64,000 nt of DNA from JALZKA01 sp963786495 (GTDB lineage: Bacteria > Actinomycetota > Thermoleophilia > Solirubrobacterales > 70-9), in the NCBI GenBank assembly GCA_963786495.1, contig CAWAZL010000002.1:1302001-1366000 (forward strand). The letters are read 5' to 3'. Positions 1-10,075 of this stretch are shown here, in pieces; position 1 is the stretch's first letter; every line of letters starts with the position of its first letter. A program made the position numbers and the translations under genes. The notes under the pieces are model-generated. The model saw only the letters and a program-made list of their open reading frames with translations, had not been told where the DNA came from and did not search any database.

Positions 1-967
1 GTCGATCGGAGAGCCCGGTACCCAGCTCACCATGCGCACCTTCCATACGGGAGGCGTCGCCGGGCTCGACATCACGCAGGGCTTGCCCCGCGTGGTTGAG
101 CTCTTCGAGGCGCGCAAGCCAAAGGGTCTGGCGCAGATCGCCGTGGTCGAGGGCAAGGTCTCCGTCGAGGAGAACGACAAGGCGGTCGTGATCACGATCA
201 CCGACTCAAAGGGTGAGGAGCACGACTACAAGCTGCCTCCGCGCTCCCGTCTATACGTCAAGCACGGCGACAAGGTCGAGGCGGGAACGCAGCTCAATGA
301 GGGCTCGCTCTACCCAGCCGAGGTGCTCGAAGTCCAAGGGCGCACCGAGACGGAGCAGTACATCGTCGCCGAGGTCCAGCGGGTCTACAAGTCCCAGGGC
401 GTCGACATCAATGACAAGCACATCGAGGTCATCGTGCGCCAGATGATGAAGAAGGTCGAGATCGAGTCGAAGGGCTCGACCAGCCTGCTTCCTGGTGCGC
501 TGGAGGACCGTCACAAGCTCCAGACCTTGAACAAGAAGGTCAAGGAGGAGAAGGGCACTCCGGCCAAGGGCAAGGAGCGCATCCTCGGGATCACCAAGGC
601 ATCGCTCGCCACGGAGTCCTTCCTCTCGGCAGCCTCCTTCCAGGAGACGACGAAGGTGCTGACGGACGCGGCCCTCGAAGGCAAGCGCGACCGCCTGGTC
701 GGCCTCAAGGAGAACGTGATCATCGGGAAGCTGATCCCGGCGGCCACCGGCCTCCGCCACTACCGCACGCTCGAGATCGAGCCCGTCGAGCCGGCTCAGC
801 GGCCGGACGAGGAGCTCCTCGACGCCGACGAGCTCGCAGCCGAGCTCGGACTCGGCGAGAACGGCGGCGAGGCTGATCTCGAGGGCTTCGGCCCCTCGTT
901 CGCTGAGGAGCTCGAGGAGCTCGCTCAGGAGATCGAGGGCGGCGACTCCTCCTCAAACGGCGGCTAG
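1..967 (+). CDS. rpoC: RNA polymerase beta' subunit, C-terminal part (5' truncated by window)
   Basis: This is the C-terminal part of the catalytic beta' subunit of RNA polymerase. The reading frame is open from base 2, before the first ATG at 32, and begins SIGEPGTQLTMRTFHTGG, a signature of the beta' C-terminal region, so the gene continues upstream of the window. It is followed by the beta' segment around VEVIVRQMMKKV and by the ITKASLATESFLSAASFQETTKVLTDAA block, a hallmark of the family. The last 50 or so residues are acidic (ELAAELGLGENGGEADLEGF) and variable, as is common. The stop TAG is at 965-967. In most actinobacteria rpsL follows soon after; here four other genes intervene. Confidence 0.98.
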   Translation, partial: SIGEPGTQLTMRTFHTGGVAGLDITQGLPRVVELFEARKPKGLAQIAVVEGKVSVEENDKAVVITITDSKGEEHDYKLPPRSRLYVKHGDKVEAGTQLNEGSLYPAEVLEVQGRTETEQYIVAEVQRVYKSQGVDINDKHIEVIVRQMMKKVEIESKGSTSLLPGALEDRHKLQTLNKKVKEEKGTPAKGKERILGITKASLATESFLSAASFQETTKVLTDAALEGKRDRLVGLKENVIIGKLIPAATGLRHYRTLEIEPVEPAQRPDEELLDADELAAELGLGENGGEADLEGFGPSFAEELEELAQEIEGGDSSSNGG

Positions 968-989
968 CACCCGGCCGAATCACTCTGCA

Positions 990-1021
990 CGAGCCCGGGA
1001 CTAGGTGTAGTCTCGGGCTCG
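990..1021 (+). terminator. Strong stem-loop after rpoC, containing a -10-like box for the next gene
   Basis: Arms at 990-1003 and 1008-1021 pair over 14 bp with one G-U pair around a GGTG loop. There is no U-tract, so its role as an intrinsic terminator is uncertain. The right arm contains TAGTCT (1008-1013), eight bases before the ATG at 1022. That fits a -10 box for a leaderless transcript of the downstream gene. There is no Shine-Dalgarno sequence before that ATG. Confidence 0.55.
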
Positions 1022-2311
1022 ATGCGTTTGCGTGCGGGGAGACGGGGAGTGGTTGCGGGGGTCGTTGGCCTCGCGGTGGTATTTGCCGGCACGGCGCTTG
1101 GGTCGCAAAAAGGCTCGCTCAAGCCTCAGGACTGCATCATCGTCGGCACGGATCCGGCGTGCGGCGAGTCGGCGGCCCAGATGCTGAATCCCGACGGGAT
1201 GGCGATCAGCCCGGACGGCAAGAACGTCTATGTCGCCAACGATGGCCAGAACACGGTTTCGAACCTCGAGGTAAAGGGCGATGGGTCGCTGAAGTACGGC
1301 GACTGTGTTGGCGATGACAGCGTGGTCACGGGTTGCGCCGAGGAGGCGACGGGCGGCCTGTTCGGCGTTGAGAACGTGGCCGTCAGCCCCAACGGCAAGT
1401 ACGTCTTCGCTGTCTCGGATGCCCATCAAGCCGTGGCGCTCTTGAAGCGCAACAACGACGGGTCGCTCAACTTCAAGAGTTGTGTCAGCTCGGTCGCCAT
1501 GAGCACCGAGTGCGAGGACGACACCGCGGTCGCGCTCTCCGACGTCCAGGGGGTGGTCGTGAGCCCCGACAACAAGCACGTCTATGTGGCCAGCACCATC
1601 AGCAACGCCGTTGAGTGGTTCAAGATCGCCGCAGGAGGAACGCTGGAGCCGAAGGGTTGCGTCTCCGATGCCTCCGCGAGCCTTTGCCCGGCGACCATGC
1701 CGGGCCTGGACGAGGCCGAGAACCTGGCCATCTCACCGGATGGGAAGAGCGTCTACGTGCCGGCAGAGGACGGCATGCTCGCGATCCTCGACCGGAAGCC
1801 GAGCGGCAACCTCGAACCGGTGCACTGCTGGGGCGACGACGACCTCGTCACTCCCTGCACGAAGACGGCCGACGGGCTGGACCAGGCGGACACGGCGGTG
1901 GTCTCGAACGACGGCAAGAACGTCTATGTCGCCGGCGAGGGCGAGGGCGTCGCAGTCTTCGAGCGCAAGGGCAACGGCCAGCTCAAGGACGTGGAGTGCC
2001 ATGCGGACCTCGGGGACTGCAAGAACGTGAGCGGTCTCAACGGCGCCTCCGGGGTGGCCATCTCGCCAAACGACGAGTTCGTCTACGCAGTGGGAGACCA
2101 AAGCGGCGTGCATTCGTTCGCCCGGGACCCTTCGGGCAAGCTGAAGAAGCGCGGCGATTGCATCCGGAACACCGGGGGGCCTGGCAGCTGCCCTAAGGAG
2201 ACGGGAGGGCTGCTCGGGGCCGAAACGATCGTCGTAGGCAAGGGCGGAAACTTCGTCTACGTCGGCGCCGAAGGCGGCGGGACCGTCGCCTGGCTTGAGG
2301 TGAAGAAGTAG
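1022..2311 (+). CDS. Secreted seven-bladed beta-propeller protein
   Basis: A 429-residue exported protein of the YVTN/lactonase-like beta-propeller type. Residues 1-28 form a signal peptide: a basic start, a VVAGVVGLAVVFAG core and a small-residue cleavage region. The rest holds about seven copies of a blade motif of the form SPDGKxVYVA (for example ISPDGKNVYVAN, VSPDNKHVYVAS, ISPDGKSVYVPA), each followed by a variable loop. Recurrent cysteines (DCIIVGTDPAC, KSCVSSV, KGCVSDA, HCWGDDDLVTPC) suggest disulfides between loops. No catalytic residues are apparent, so binding or scaffolding outside the cell is an inference. The gene is alone between rpoC and a gene on the opposite strand. The start at 1022 is supported by the signal peptide and by a -10-like box eight bases upstream. 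Confidence 0.85.
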   Translation: MRLRAGRRGVVAGVVGLAVVFAGTALGSQKGSLKPQDCIIVGTDPACGESAAQMLNPDGMAISPDGKNVYVANDGQNTVSNLEVKGDGSLKYGDCVGDDSVVTGCAEEATGGLFGVENVAVSPNGKYVFAVSDAHQAVALLKRNNDGSLNFKSCVSSVAMSTECEDDTAVALSDVQGVVVSPDNKHVYVASTISNAVEWFKIAAGGTLEPKGCVSDASASLCPATMPGLDEAENLAISPDGKSVYVPAEDGMLAILDRKPSGNLEPVHCWGDDDLVTPCTKTADGLDQADTAVVSNDGKNVYVAGEGEGVAVFERKGNGQLKDVECHADLGDCKNVSGLNGASGVAISPNDEFVYAVGDQSGVHSFARDPSGKLKKRGDCIRNTGGPGSCPKETGGLLGAETIVVGKGGNFVYVGAEGGGTVAWLEVKK

Positions 2312-2314
2312 CCG

Positions 2315-2614
2315 CTAGGCGCCGACGCGGCGGTCGCCGCGCGGTTTGACGACCAGCGGACGCCGCGCCTCGTGGCCGTCGCCCGGAAGCGGCAGCGCGT
2401 CGGGGTGCGGGCCGCCGCGGCGCGGGCCGCGCGGGCGCTTGGGCTGACGGCGGAAGCGGCCGAAACGGTGCTCTTCCGCGCCTGAATCGGGCGTCTCATC
2501 GGGCTCCGTCTCAGCGTGAAACGCCCACCAGACGAGGTACAGAAGCAGGCCGACGGGGATCTTCAAGATCACCATCAGAAAGAAAATCGGGACCCAGCCC
2601 TCCACCGGGATCAT
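2315..2614 (-). CDS. Small membrane-anchored protein, basic tail
   Basis: A 99-residue protein with one N-terminal hydrophobic segment (about residues 5-30, WVPIFFLMVILKIPVGLLLY) followed by a Pro/Arg/Gly-rich tail predicted to be disordered. It is likely an inner-membrane protein with a basic cytosolic tail. I do not recognise the family. It ends three bases from the stop of the convergent beta-propeller gene. Its upstream region, shared with a divergent gene, carries two inverted repeats that could be operators. The reading frame matches local codon use (G/C third positions). Confidence 0.6.
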   Translation of the reverse strand: MIPVEGWVPIFFLMVILKIPVGLLLYLVWWAFHAETEPDETPDSGAEEHRFGRFRRQPKRPRGPRRGGPHPDALPLPGDGHEARRPLVVKPRGDRRVGA

Positions 2615-2795
2615 GTTACCCCCGCGTACGGGGGCGTGCCAATAGGGGCTGCACCCTATTTAAGGGCTCGTCCGATCGGGGGAAGCATCATTCGTCCACT
2701 CTCCGCCGATAGGGGGATGCCGAATACCTCAAATCGGCCGATCTAGATAGTGCGTCGGAAGGTGCGACAGGTGTACCCGACCAAAGGGGAGACGC
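2615..2795. promoter_or_regulatory. Divergent intergenic region with two inverted repeats
   Basis: This 181-bp region lies between divergently transcribed genes. It holds a hairpin CCCCCG-CGTA-CGGGGG (2621-2636) just upstream of the minus-strand start. A 7-bp inverted repeat AATAGGG-GCTGCA-CCCTATT lies at 2641-2660. The plus-strand gene has a good Shine-Dalgarno (AAAGGGGAG, about 2784-2792). The repeats could be regulator binding sites or RNA hairpins; nothing identifies a regulator. Confidence 0.4.
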
Positions 2796-3098
2796 ATGAT
2801 GACGTTCGCTGTCAGCTTCATGGCCAGCATCGTGGTGGCCATCCCCATTGGTTCGTCATCAGGCGTGATCGGCGAGGCAGCGCCCGAGGAGGGGCCGCCA
2901 CAGCCGCTGGCGACGGAATGCCCGGTGCCGGATCCGGCAGGCCCGGTGATGGTCGAGCCCGTCGAGGTTCGCGGCGCCGACTGCCACGACCTCAACAACG
3001 TCATGCCGTGGGGCTCCGAGATCCCGATGGGCGAACCGCCCATGATCTGCGAGCCGTACGAGGCGACGGTCGAAAGCTGCTCGACCTTCGCGAGCTAG
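2796..3098 (+). CDS. Small exported protein with four cysteines
   Basis: A 100-residue protein starting at ATG 2796 after a strong Shine-Dalgarno. The N-terminus (MMTFAVSFMASIVVAIPIG) is hydrophobic and could be a signal peptide or anchor, though it lacks the usual basic start. The remainder is Pro/Glu-rich with four cysteines (ECPVP, ADCHD, MICEP, ESCST), which suggests two disulfides outside the cytosol. The family is not recognised. It ends four bases before the convergent HAD gene. A longer reading frame from 2750 in another phase is rejected because it has no ribosome site and is Arg-rich shadow sequence. Confidence 0.55.
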   Translation: MMTFAVSFMASIVVAIPIGSSSGVIGEAAPEEGPPQPLATECPVPDPAGPVMVEPVEVRGADCHDLNNVMPWGSEIPMGEPPMICEPYEATVESCSTFAS

Positions 3099-3102
3099 AC
3101 GG

Positions 3103-3627
3103 CTAGGAACTGACGGCCTGCAGCTCGTCCGCCCAGGACAGGATGGCGTCAACCTGGGCGTCCGTGAGGCCGATTTCAGACTCGGTCGGCACCAGGAGCG
3201 TTGGGGCGCTCCGCTCTGCCGCCCACGCATGACAGCTCTCGTCGAGCGAGTCGTCGATCCACGCGAGCGGCCGGCCCTGCGCGAACTCGTCGAGCGCCTC
3301 GAGCTTCCAGTGCGCCGTGCCGAAGCGAGCGCGTCCGCCGAAAGTCAGCGCAGGCAGGTCGTCGGGCAGGCCGAGGAGGTGAGGAAGATGGTCATTTGCG
3401 CGGTCCTCCCATCCTGTCGCCCAAACCATCTCGAAGTGATCGGCGAGTCGCATCAGGCGCGGGCCCACCCCTTCGGCGATGCAGTGGGCGACCCCGTCGA
3501 TCAGGTGAAAGTTGCCGGGAACCTGGTCCAATGGGCCGTCGAAGCCGAACAGGCTGATCACGCCGTCGACGTCTACGGCAAGCACCGGCCAGTCGGAATC
3601 CCCACTCACATGGCTCAGGCTAGCCAC
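3103..3627 (-). CDS. HAD-superfamily hydrolase
   Basis: A 174-residue protein with the HAD motif I VDVDGV (first Asp is the nucleophile) near residue 20. A middle region (MVWATGWEDRAN) fits motif II, and a late LAWIDDSLDE fits the acidic motif IV that binds magnesium. It resembles small stand-alone HAD phosphatases without a large cap domain; the substrate is unknown. The start used is GTG at 3625-3627; a second in-frame GTG (at VSGDSDWP, 3609) is possible. The gene points away from rpsL and their start codons are only 25 bp apart, so their promoters must overlap. Confidence 0.8.
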   Translation of the reverse strand: MASLSHVSGDSDWPVLAVDVDGVISLFGFDGPLDQVPGNFHLIDGVAHCIAEGVGPRLMRLADHFEMVWATGWEDRANDHLPHLLGLPDDLPALTFGGRARFGTAHWKLEALDEFAQGRPLAWIDDSLDESCHAWAAERSAPTLLVPTESEIGLTDAQVDAILSWADELQAVSS

Positions 3628-3638
3628 CCTTCACCCGC

Positions 3639-3644
3639 TACCAT
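3639..3644 (+). promoter_or_regulatory. Candidate -10 box for leaderless rpsL
   Basis: TACCAT lies eight bases upstream of the GTG start of rpsL, with no Shine-Dalgarno between. This is the spacing expected of a leaderless transcript, as seen repeatedly in this window. No clear -35 is visible; the promoter would overlap the start of the divergent HAD gene. Confidence 0.35.
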
Positions 3645-3652
3645 CCTCGGCC

Positions 3653-4045
3653 GTGCCGTCGACCAATCAGCTCATCCGCAAAGGCCGCAGGACGCCTCTC
3701 AAGAAGGTGACGACGCCTGGTCTCAAGTCCGGGCAGGGCCGCAAGAAGCGCAGCTCGGCACCTCAGCGCCGTGGTGTTTGCACTCGCGTCTATACCGCCA
3801 CGCCGAAGAAGCCGAACTCCGCGCTTCGCAAGGTCGCCCGCGTGCGTCTGACGAACGGCATGGAAGTCACTTGCTACATCCCCGGCGAGGGGCACAATCT
3901 TCAGGAGCACTCGGTCGTGCTCGTCCGCGGCGGCCGCGTCAAGGACCTCCCGGGCGTTCGCTACAAGGTGATCCGCGGCACCCTCGACGCTTCCGGCGTC
4001 TCGGACCGCAAGCAGTCCCGCTCGATGTACGGCGTGAAGAAATAG
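3653..4045 (+). CDS. rpsL: 30S ribosomal protein uS12
   Basis: uS12 forms part of the decoding centre of the small subunit. The start chosen is GTG 3653 (VPSTNQLIRKGR), matching the family start, rather than the open frame further upstream. The product is 130 residues, a little longer than usual (about 124), because of extra basic residues (SGQGRKKRS) before the PQRRGVCTRV motif. The TPKKPNSALRKVARVRLTNG block and the GGRVKDLPGVRY loop are intact, including the lysines whose mutation gives streptomycin resistance, so the allele looks wild-type. The stop TAG is immediately followed by the first intercistronic repeat element and then rpsG. Confidence 0.97.
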   Translation: MPSTNQLIRKGRRTPLKKVTTPGLKSGQGRKKRSSAPQRRGVCTRVYTATPKKPNSALRKVARVRLTNGMEVTCYIPGEGHNLQEHSVVLVRGGRVKDLPGVRYKVIRGTLDASGVSDRKQSRSMYGVKK

Positions 4046-4099
4046 ATGAGCGACTTGTCGCGAAACCACATTGCCCCTAGTGGCAACGGAATCATCTAG
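4046..4099 (+). repeat. Intercistronic element copy A (before rpsG), with 17-codon ORF
   Basis: First of four related elements found only between ribosomal protein genes here. It starts ATGAGCGAC directly after the rpsL stop and ends CAACGGAATC before rpsG. Inside are a GCGAC-TT-GTCGC hairpin (from 4050) and a TTGCC-CCTAGT-GGCAA hairpin (4071-4086). Read from its ATG it encodes MSDLSRNHIAPSGNGII and stops at 4097-4099, overlapping the GTG of rpsG as TAGTG. Compared with copies B-D it lacks two bases in the middle, so the shared 3' half is read in a different frame. That favours conservation at the RNA/DNA level over the peptide. Confidence 0.75.
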
Positions 4100-4569
4100 T
4101 GCCCCGTAGAGCGAGAGCACCGCAGCGTCCGGTCAACCCGGACGCGCAGCACCGCAGCCGCCTCGTGCAGCAGGTCATCAACAAGGTGATGCTCCACGGA
4201 AAGAAGGCGACCGCCGAGGAAATCGTCTACGACGCCCTTTCGATCGTCGGCGAGCGCACCGGCCGCCCGCCGGTCGAGGTCCTCGACGAGGCCGTCACGG
4301 AGCTGACCCCGAACCTCGAGGTCAAGTCTCGCCGAGTCGGCGGAGCCACCTACCAGGTGCCGATTGAAGTCCCCGCCCGCCGCGCCCGCACCCTCGCGGT
4401 GCGCTGGCTCGTCTCGTTCGCGCGCAACCGCAACGAGAAGTCGATGTCCGACCGCCTAGCCCGCGAGATCATGGACGCGACGCAGCAGCAGGGCGGCGCC
4501 TGGAAGCGGAAGGACGACATCTTCCGCATGGCGCAAGCGAATAAAGCATTCGCTCACTACCGCTGGTAG
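4099..4569 (+). CDS. rpsG: 30S ribosomal protein uS7
   Basis: uS7 is the primary binder that nucleates the head of the small subunit and lines the E site. The 156-residue product starts at GTG 4099 (VPRRARAPQRP), the normal family start, and has the typical length. It carries the conserved VNKVMLHGKKATAEEIVYDAL region, the GGATYQVPIEV hairpin and the C-terminal FAHYRW end. The start overlaps the stop of the mini-ORF in repeat copy A (TAGTG), suggesting translational coupling. fusA, which normally follows, is displaced 1.6 kb by two genes on the opposite strand. Confidence 0.97.
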   Translation: MPRRARAPQRPVNPDAQHRSRLVQQVINKVMLHGKKATAEEIVYDALSIVGERTGRPPVEVLDEAVTELTPNLEVKSRRVGGATYQVPIEVPARRARTLAVRWLVSFARNRNEKSMSDRLAREIMDATQQQGGAWKRKDDIFRMAQANKAFAHYRW

Positions 4570-4584
4570 GACCGAGCGCGAGCC

Positions 4585-5106
4585 CTACTCCCCGCCCGAG
4601 CCCTTCACTGCCGGAGCCTTCGCCTTCGGCGTGCCGCTTCGGAAGAGCTTGCCTCGCAGCGATTCGAGTTGCTCCGACGACATCGTCGCCAGGGCTGCGC
4701 CCGATAAGGCGAGGCCGAGCGCTCCCAGCATCTCGAGCCAGAAGCCGCCCTGGGGAACCGCCTCGGCGTCGATGAAGGACTGGCGCGCGTCGTCGAGGGT
4801 GCCAACCTGGCCGGCGTCGGGCAGGTCGGTGATGAGGAAGATGAGGAGGGCCATGACGCCCATGACGGCGACGCCCAGGGCCGCGGGGCGGGAGCCGGCC
4901 CAGACCGTCGCGATCGTGAGCAAGATGGCGAAGCCGGCGATCACGAACATCGCGTTGCCGTGGCGGTCGCCGGCCGACTGGGCCTGAAGCGGCTCGGCGC
5001 CGGGCGGGGTGAACTCGAACATCGTCATGAGCTCGGAAGCGCACAGGATTGCCGCCGACGCGATGCAGGCCCACGGCAGCAGGCGCTCGAGGCGGCTGGC
5101 TGTCAT
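4585..5106 (-). CDS. Four-helix membrane protein of unknown function
   Basis: A 173-residue integral membrane protein. The start ATG 5104-5106 (MTASRLERLLPWACIASA) is preferred over the longer open frame because the upstream part is Arg/Pro-rich shadow of the neighbouring gene. Four hydrophobic segments are visible: near residues 10-28, about 50-68, about 76-96 and about 130-150. They are followed by a Lys/Ala/Gly-rich cytosolic tail. Its start overlaps the stop of the upstream gene by ATGA (5103-5106), so the two are translationally coupled. I do not recognise the family. It ends 15 bases from the convergent end of rpsG. Confidence 0.7.
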   Translation of the reverse strand: MTASRLERLLPWACIASAAILCASELMTMFEFTPPGAEPLQAQSAGDRHGNAMFVIAGFAILLTIATVWAGSRPAALGVAVMGVMALLIFLITDLPDAGQVGTLDDARQSFIDAEAVPQGGFWLEMLGALGLALSGAALATMSSEQLESLRGKLFRSGTPKAKAPAVKGSGGE

Positions 5107-6041
5107 TGCCCCGCCTCCGCAGCGCGTCTGAAGCCGCGTGGGCGGAACCGCCGCCACGCGCTGTCCTTCGAGCGCGCAGAGCTCTCCCGGGCCGGGCGGG
5201 AGGTCTTCTCCGGATTTAGGACGCGGACGAGCACGACTGCGAGGAGGATGAGGACGATGCCGGACACGAGTTGCGCCCAGAAGCCCGTCAGGAGCTCGGC
5301 CGTCACGCTCACGTAGGCGACTTGGTCGTTGCCCTTGTCCAGGCCCTCGGGCCGATCGACGAGCAGGCTGATCGCGACGACCGCGATGCCGACCGGGATC
5401 AAGAGGCGTGCGAGGCCGGGCCGGCCGCGGGCGCTGAAGAGGACGAGCAGTGCCGCAGCGATCGCAAGCGGCACCCCGATCCATGAGTGCGAACTCCCCA
5501 GCGTCTTCGTCGTCACCTCGGGCGCGGGGGCGACGTCCTCGAGTCCCTTGTACGCGTCGGTTCCCACCGAGACCGCGCTGAGGTCGGCCCACTGGGAGCC
5601 CGCAAGCGCCACGGCGGTCAGGAGCGCGACCGCAACGGTGACCCGCGCCGGAGTCGCGGCGCGCTGGGCCCAGGCAACGCAGCGGCCGGCCAGCCGCCAG
5701 GTGCGAACGAGGTAGGGCCAGACCCGGAGCCAAGCAGCCAGGACCCAGCGGCCGAGCCATTCCGCAATGCGCATGTAGAGGGCGAGCGGGATCCGCACCA
5801 ACTCGCCGGCGATTCCAAGCAGCTCAGCCCCACTGCGCTTCGCGACGGATGCGATGGTGCCGACCCGGTCCTTCGTGGCCTCGCGCCGCCCCGCGGGCTT
5901 CACGGCCGGGCGCTTCAAGGCGGCGCGCAGCCCCGTGCTCTTCGCGGCCGCGCGCTTCTTGTCCGCCCGTTTGGCGGCGCGTTCGCGCGCACTCGGACGC
6001 GAGGGCTCTGAGGCCCTTGAACCTGGCTTTCTCAGCCGCAT
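5103..6041 (-). CDS. Membrane protein with basic Lys/Arg/Ala-rich N-terminus
   Basis: A 312-residue protein. Residues 1-60 are highly basic (RAAKRADKKRAAAKS) and look disordered, able to touch nucleic acid or lipid head groups. About four hydrophobic segments follow (VTVAVALLTAVALAG, WIGVPLAIAAALLVLFSA, LLIPVGIAVVAISLLV, LVSGIVLILLAVVLVRVL), with an extracytoplasmic loop between the first two. The family is not recognised. It forms a two-gene operon with the smaller membrane protein downstream. The pair is inserted in reverse orientation between rpsG and fusA, separating genes that are adjacent in most bacteria. Confidence 0.7.
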   Translation of the reverse strand: MRLRKPGSRASEPSRPSARERAAKRADKKRAAAKSTGLRAALKRPAVKPAGRREATKDRVGTIASVAKRSGAELLGIAGELVRIPLALYMRIAEWLGRWVLAAWLRVWPYLVRTWRLAGRCVAWAQRAATPARVTVAVALLTAVALAGSQWADLSAVSVGTDAYKGLEDVAPAPEVTTKTLGSSHSWIGVPLAIAAALLVLFSARGRPGLARLLIPVGIAVVAISLLVDRPEGLDKGNDQVAYVSVTAELLTGFWAQLVSGIVLILLAVVLVRVLNPEKTSRPARESSARSKDSAWRRFRPRGFRRAAEAGQ

Positions 6042-6072
6042 TTGGAGCTAATCGGGGGCCTCAAGGTGCTGC

Positions 6073-6117
6073 TATAGTCAGGCGTCGCTCGCGGCCCGGC
6101 CCGAAAGGGCCTTTTTT
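6073..6117 (+). promoter_or_regulatory. fusA promoter and leader with an intrinsic terminator (attenuator-like)
   Basis: TATAGT at 6073-6078 resembles a -10 box. It is followed at 6098-6117 by GGCCC-GAAA-GGGCC and six Ts, a textbook intrinsic terminator on the plus strand. No plus-strand gene ends nearby (rpsG ends at 4569, with minus-strand genes between). The terminator would therefore end a short leader RNA upstream of fusA at 6184. This suggests transcription attenuation or a small leader transcript controlling fusA-tuf. Confidence 0.6.
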
Positions 6118-6183
6118 ATGCCCTTGGGGCGTCCGCCGAGCGAAGCCGGACCTCCTCTCGGACCACACTCTTTCAAAAGAACC

Positions 6184-8289
<2,106 letters not shown>

Positions 8290-8363
8290 CTATATTTCCC
8301 GGGTTCAGACCTAAAGAGAAATCAAAGACTTAAGAACAAGAGAACAAGGAGTTAGAGCGCCAA

Positions 8364-9548
<1,185 letters not shown>

Positions 9549-9742
9549 TCAGACGCGCAGCGACGAACGGAGCTGGTCTCCAGTTCGCCGCCCGAGGGAC
9601 AGGTCTCCGACCTTTCCCTCCGGGCCCTTCGGGCCCGAGAGTTCGTTTCAGACATAAAACCTTCCAAGTGACCGAGGCGGCGCTCCCGTTTTGAGCGGCG
9701 CCTCGATTACGCGAGAGGGTCCAGAAGAAAGCAGCAGCACCA
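9549..9742 (+). promoter_or_regulatory. tuf-rpsJ intergenic region with three hairpins (S10 leader candidate)
   Basis: Three stem-loops occur in series. AGGTC-TCC-GACCT is at 9601-9613, followed by TTTCC. CGGGCCC-TTC-GGGCCCG is at 9621-9637. A 13-bp stem with one G-G mismatch has arms 9673-9685 and 9693-9705 around loop CCGTTTT. Either of the first two could end tuf transcription. The third sits 37 bases before the rpsJ start and could be a leader structure; in E. coli the S10 operon leader is an L4 target. Whether L4 (rplD, in this operon) acts here is unknown. Confidence 0.5.
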
Positions 9743-10063
9743 ATGGCGACAATCGCCACCAACAAAATTCGAATCCGGCTCAAGGCTTATGACCACGACG
9801 CGATCGATCGCGCTGCCCGCGAGATCGTTGACACGGCCGAGCGCACCGGCGCCACCGTCGCCGGTCCCGTGCCGCTGCCGACGGACAAGAACGTCTATTG
9901 CGTGATCCGCTCTCCGTTCAAGGACAAGGACTCGCGCGAGCACTTCGAGATCCGCACCCACAAGCGCCTGATCGACATCCATCAGCCCACCCCGAAGACG
10001 ATCGACTCTCTTCAGCGCCTCGACGCGCTCCCAGCCGGAGTCGACATCGAGATCAAGATCTAG
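9743..10063 (+). CDS. rpsJ: 30S ribosomal protein uS10
   Basis: uS10 belongs to the head of the small subunit and also acts in transcription antitermination with NusB. The 106-residue product begins MATIATNKIRIRLKAYDHDAI and contains the family block TVAGPVPLPTDKNVY and the FEIRTHKRLIDI strand, with normal length. It is the first gene of a long, tightly packed ribosomal operon that runs to secY at 21541. rplC starts 12 bases after its stop. Confidence 0.97.
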   Translation: MATIATNKIRIRLKAYDHDAIDRAAREIVDTAERTGATVAGPVPLPTDKNVYCVIRSPFKDKDSREHFEIRTHKRLIDIHQPTPKTIDSLQRLDALPAGVDIEIKI

Positions 10064-10075
10064 GGGGCGGCGGGC

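Noticed and set aside
4607..5760. A 391-codon start for the smaller membrane protein
   Set aside because: The extra N-terminal half is an out-of-frame reading of the upstream membrane-protein gene; ATGA overlap at 5103-5106 marks the true start.
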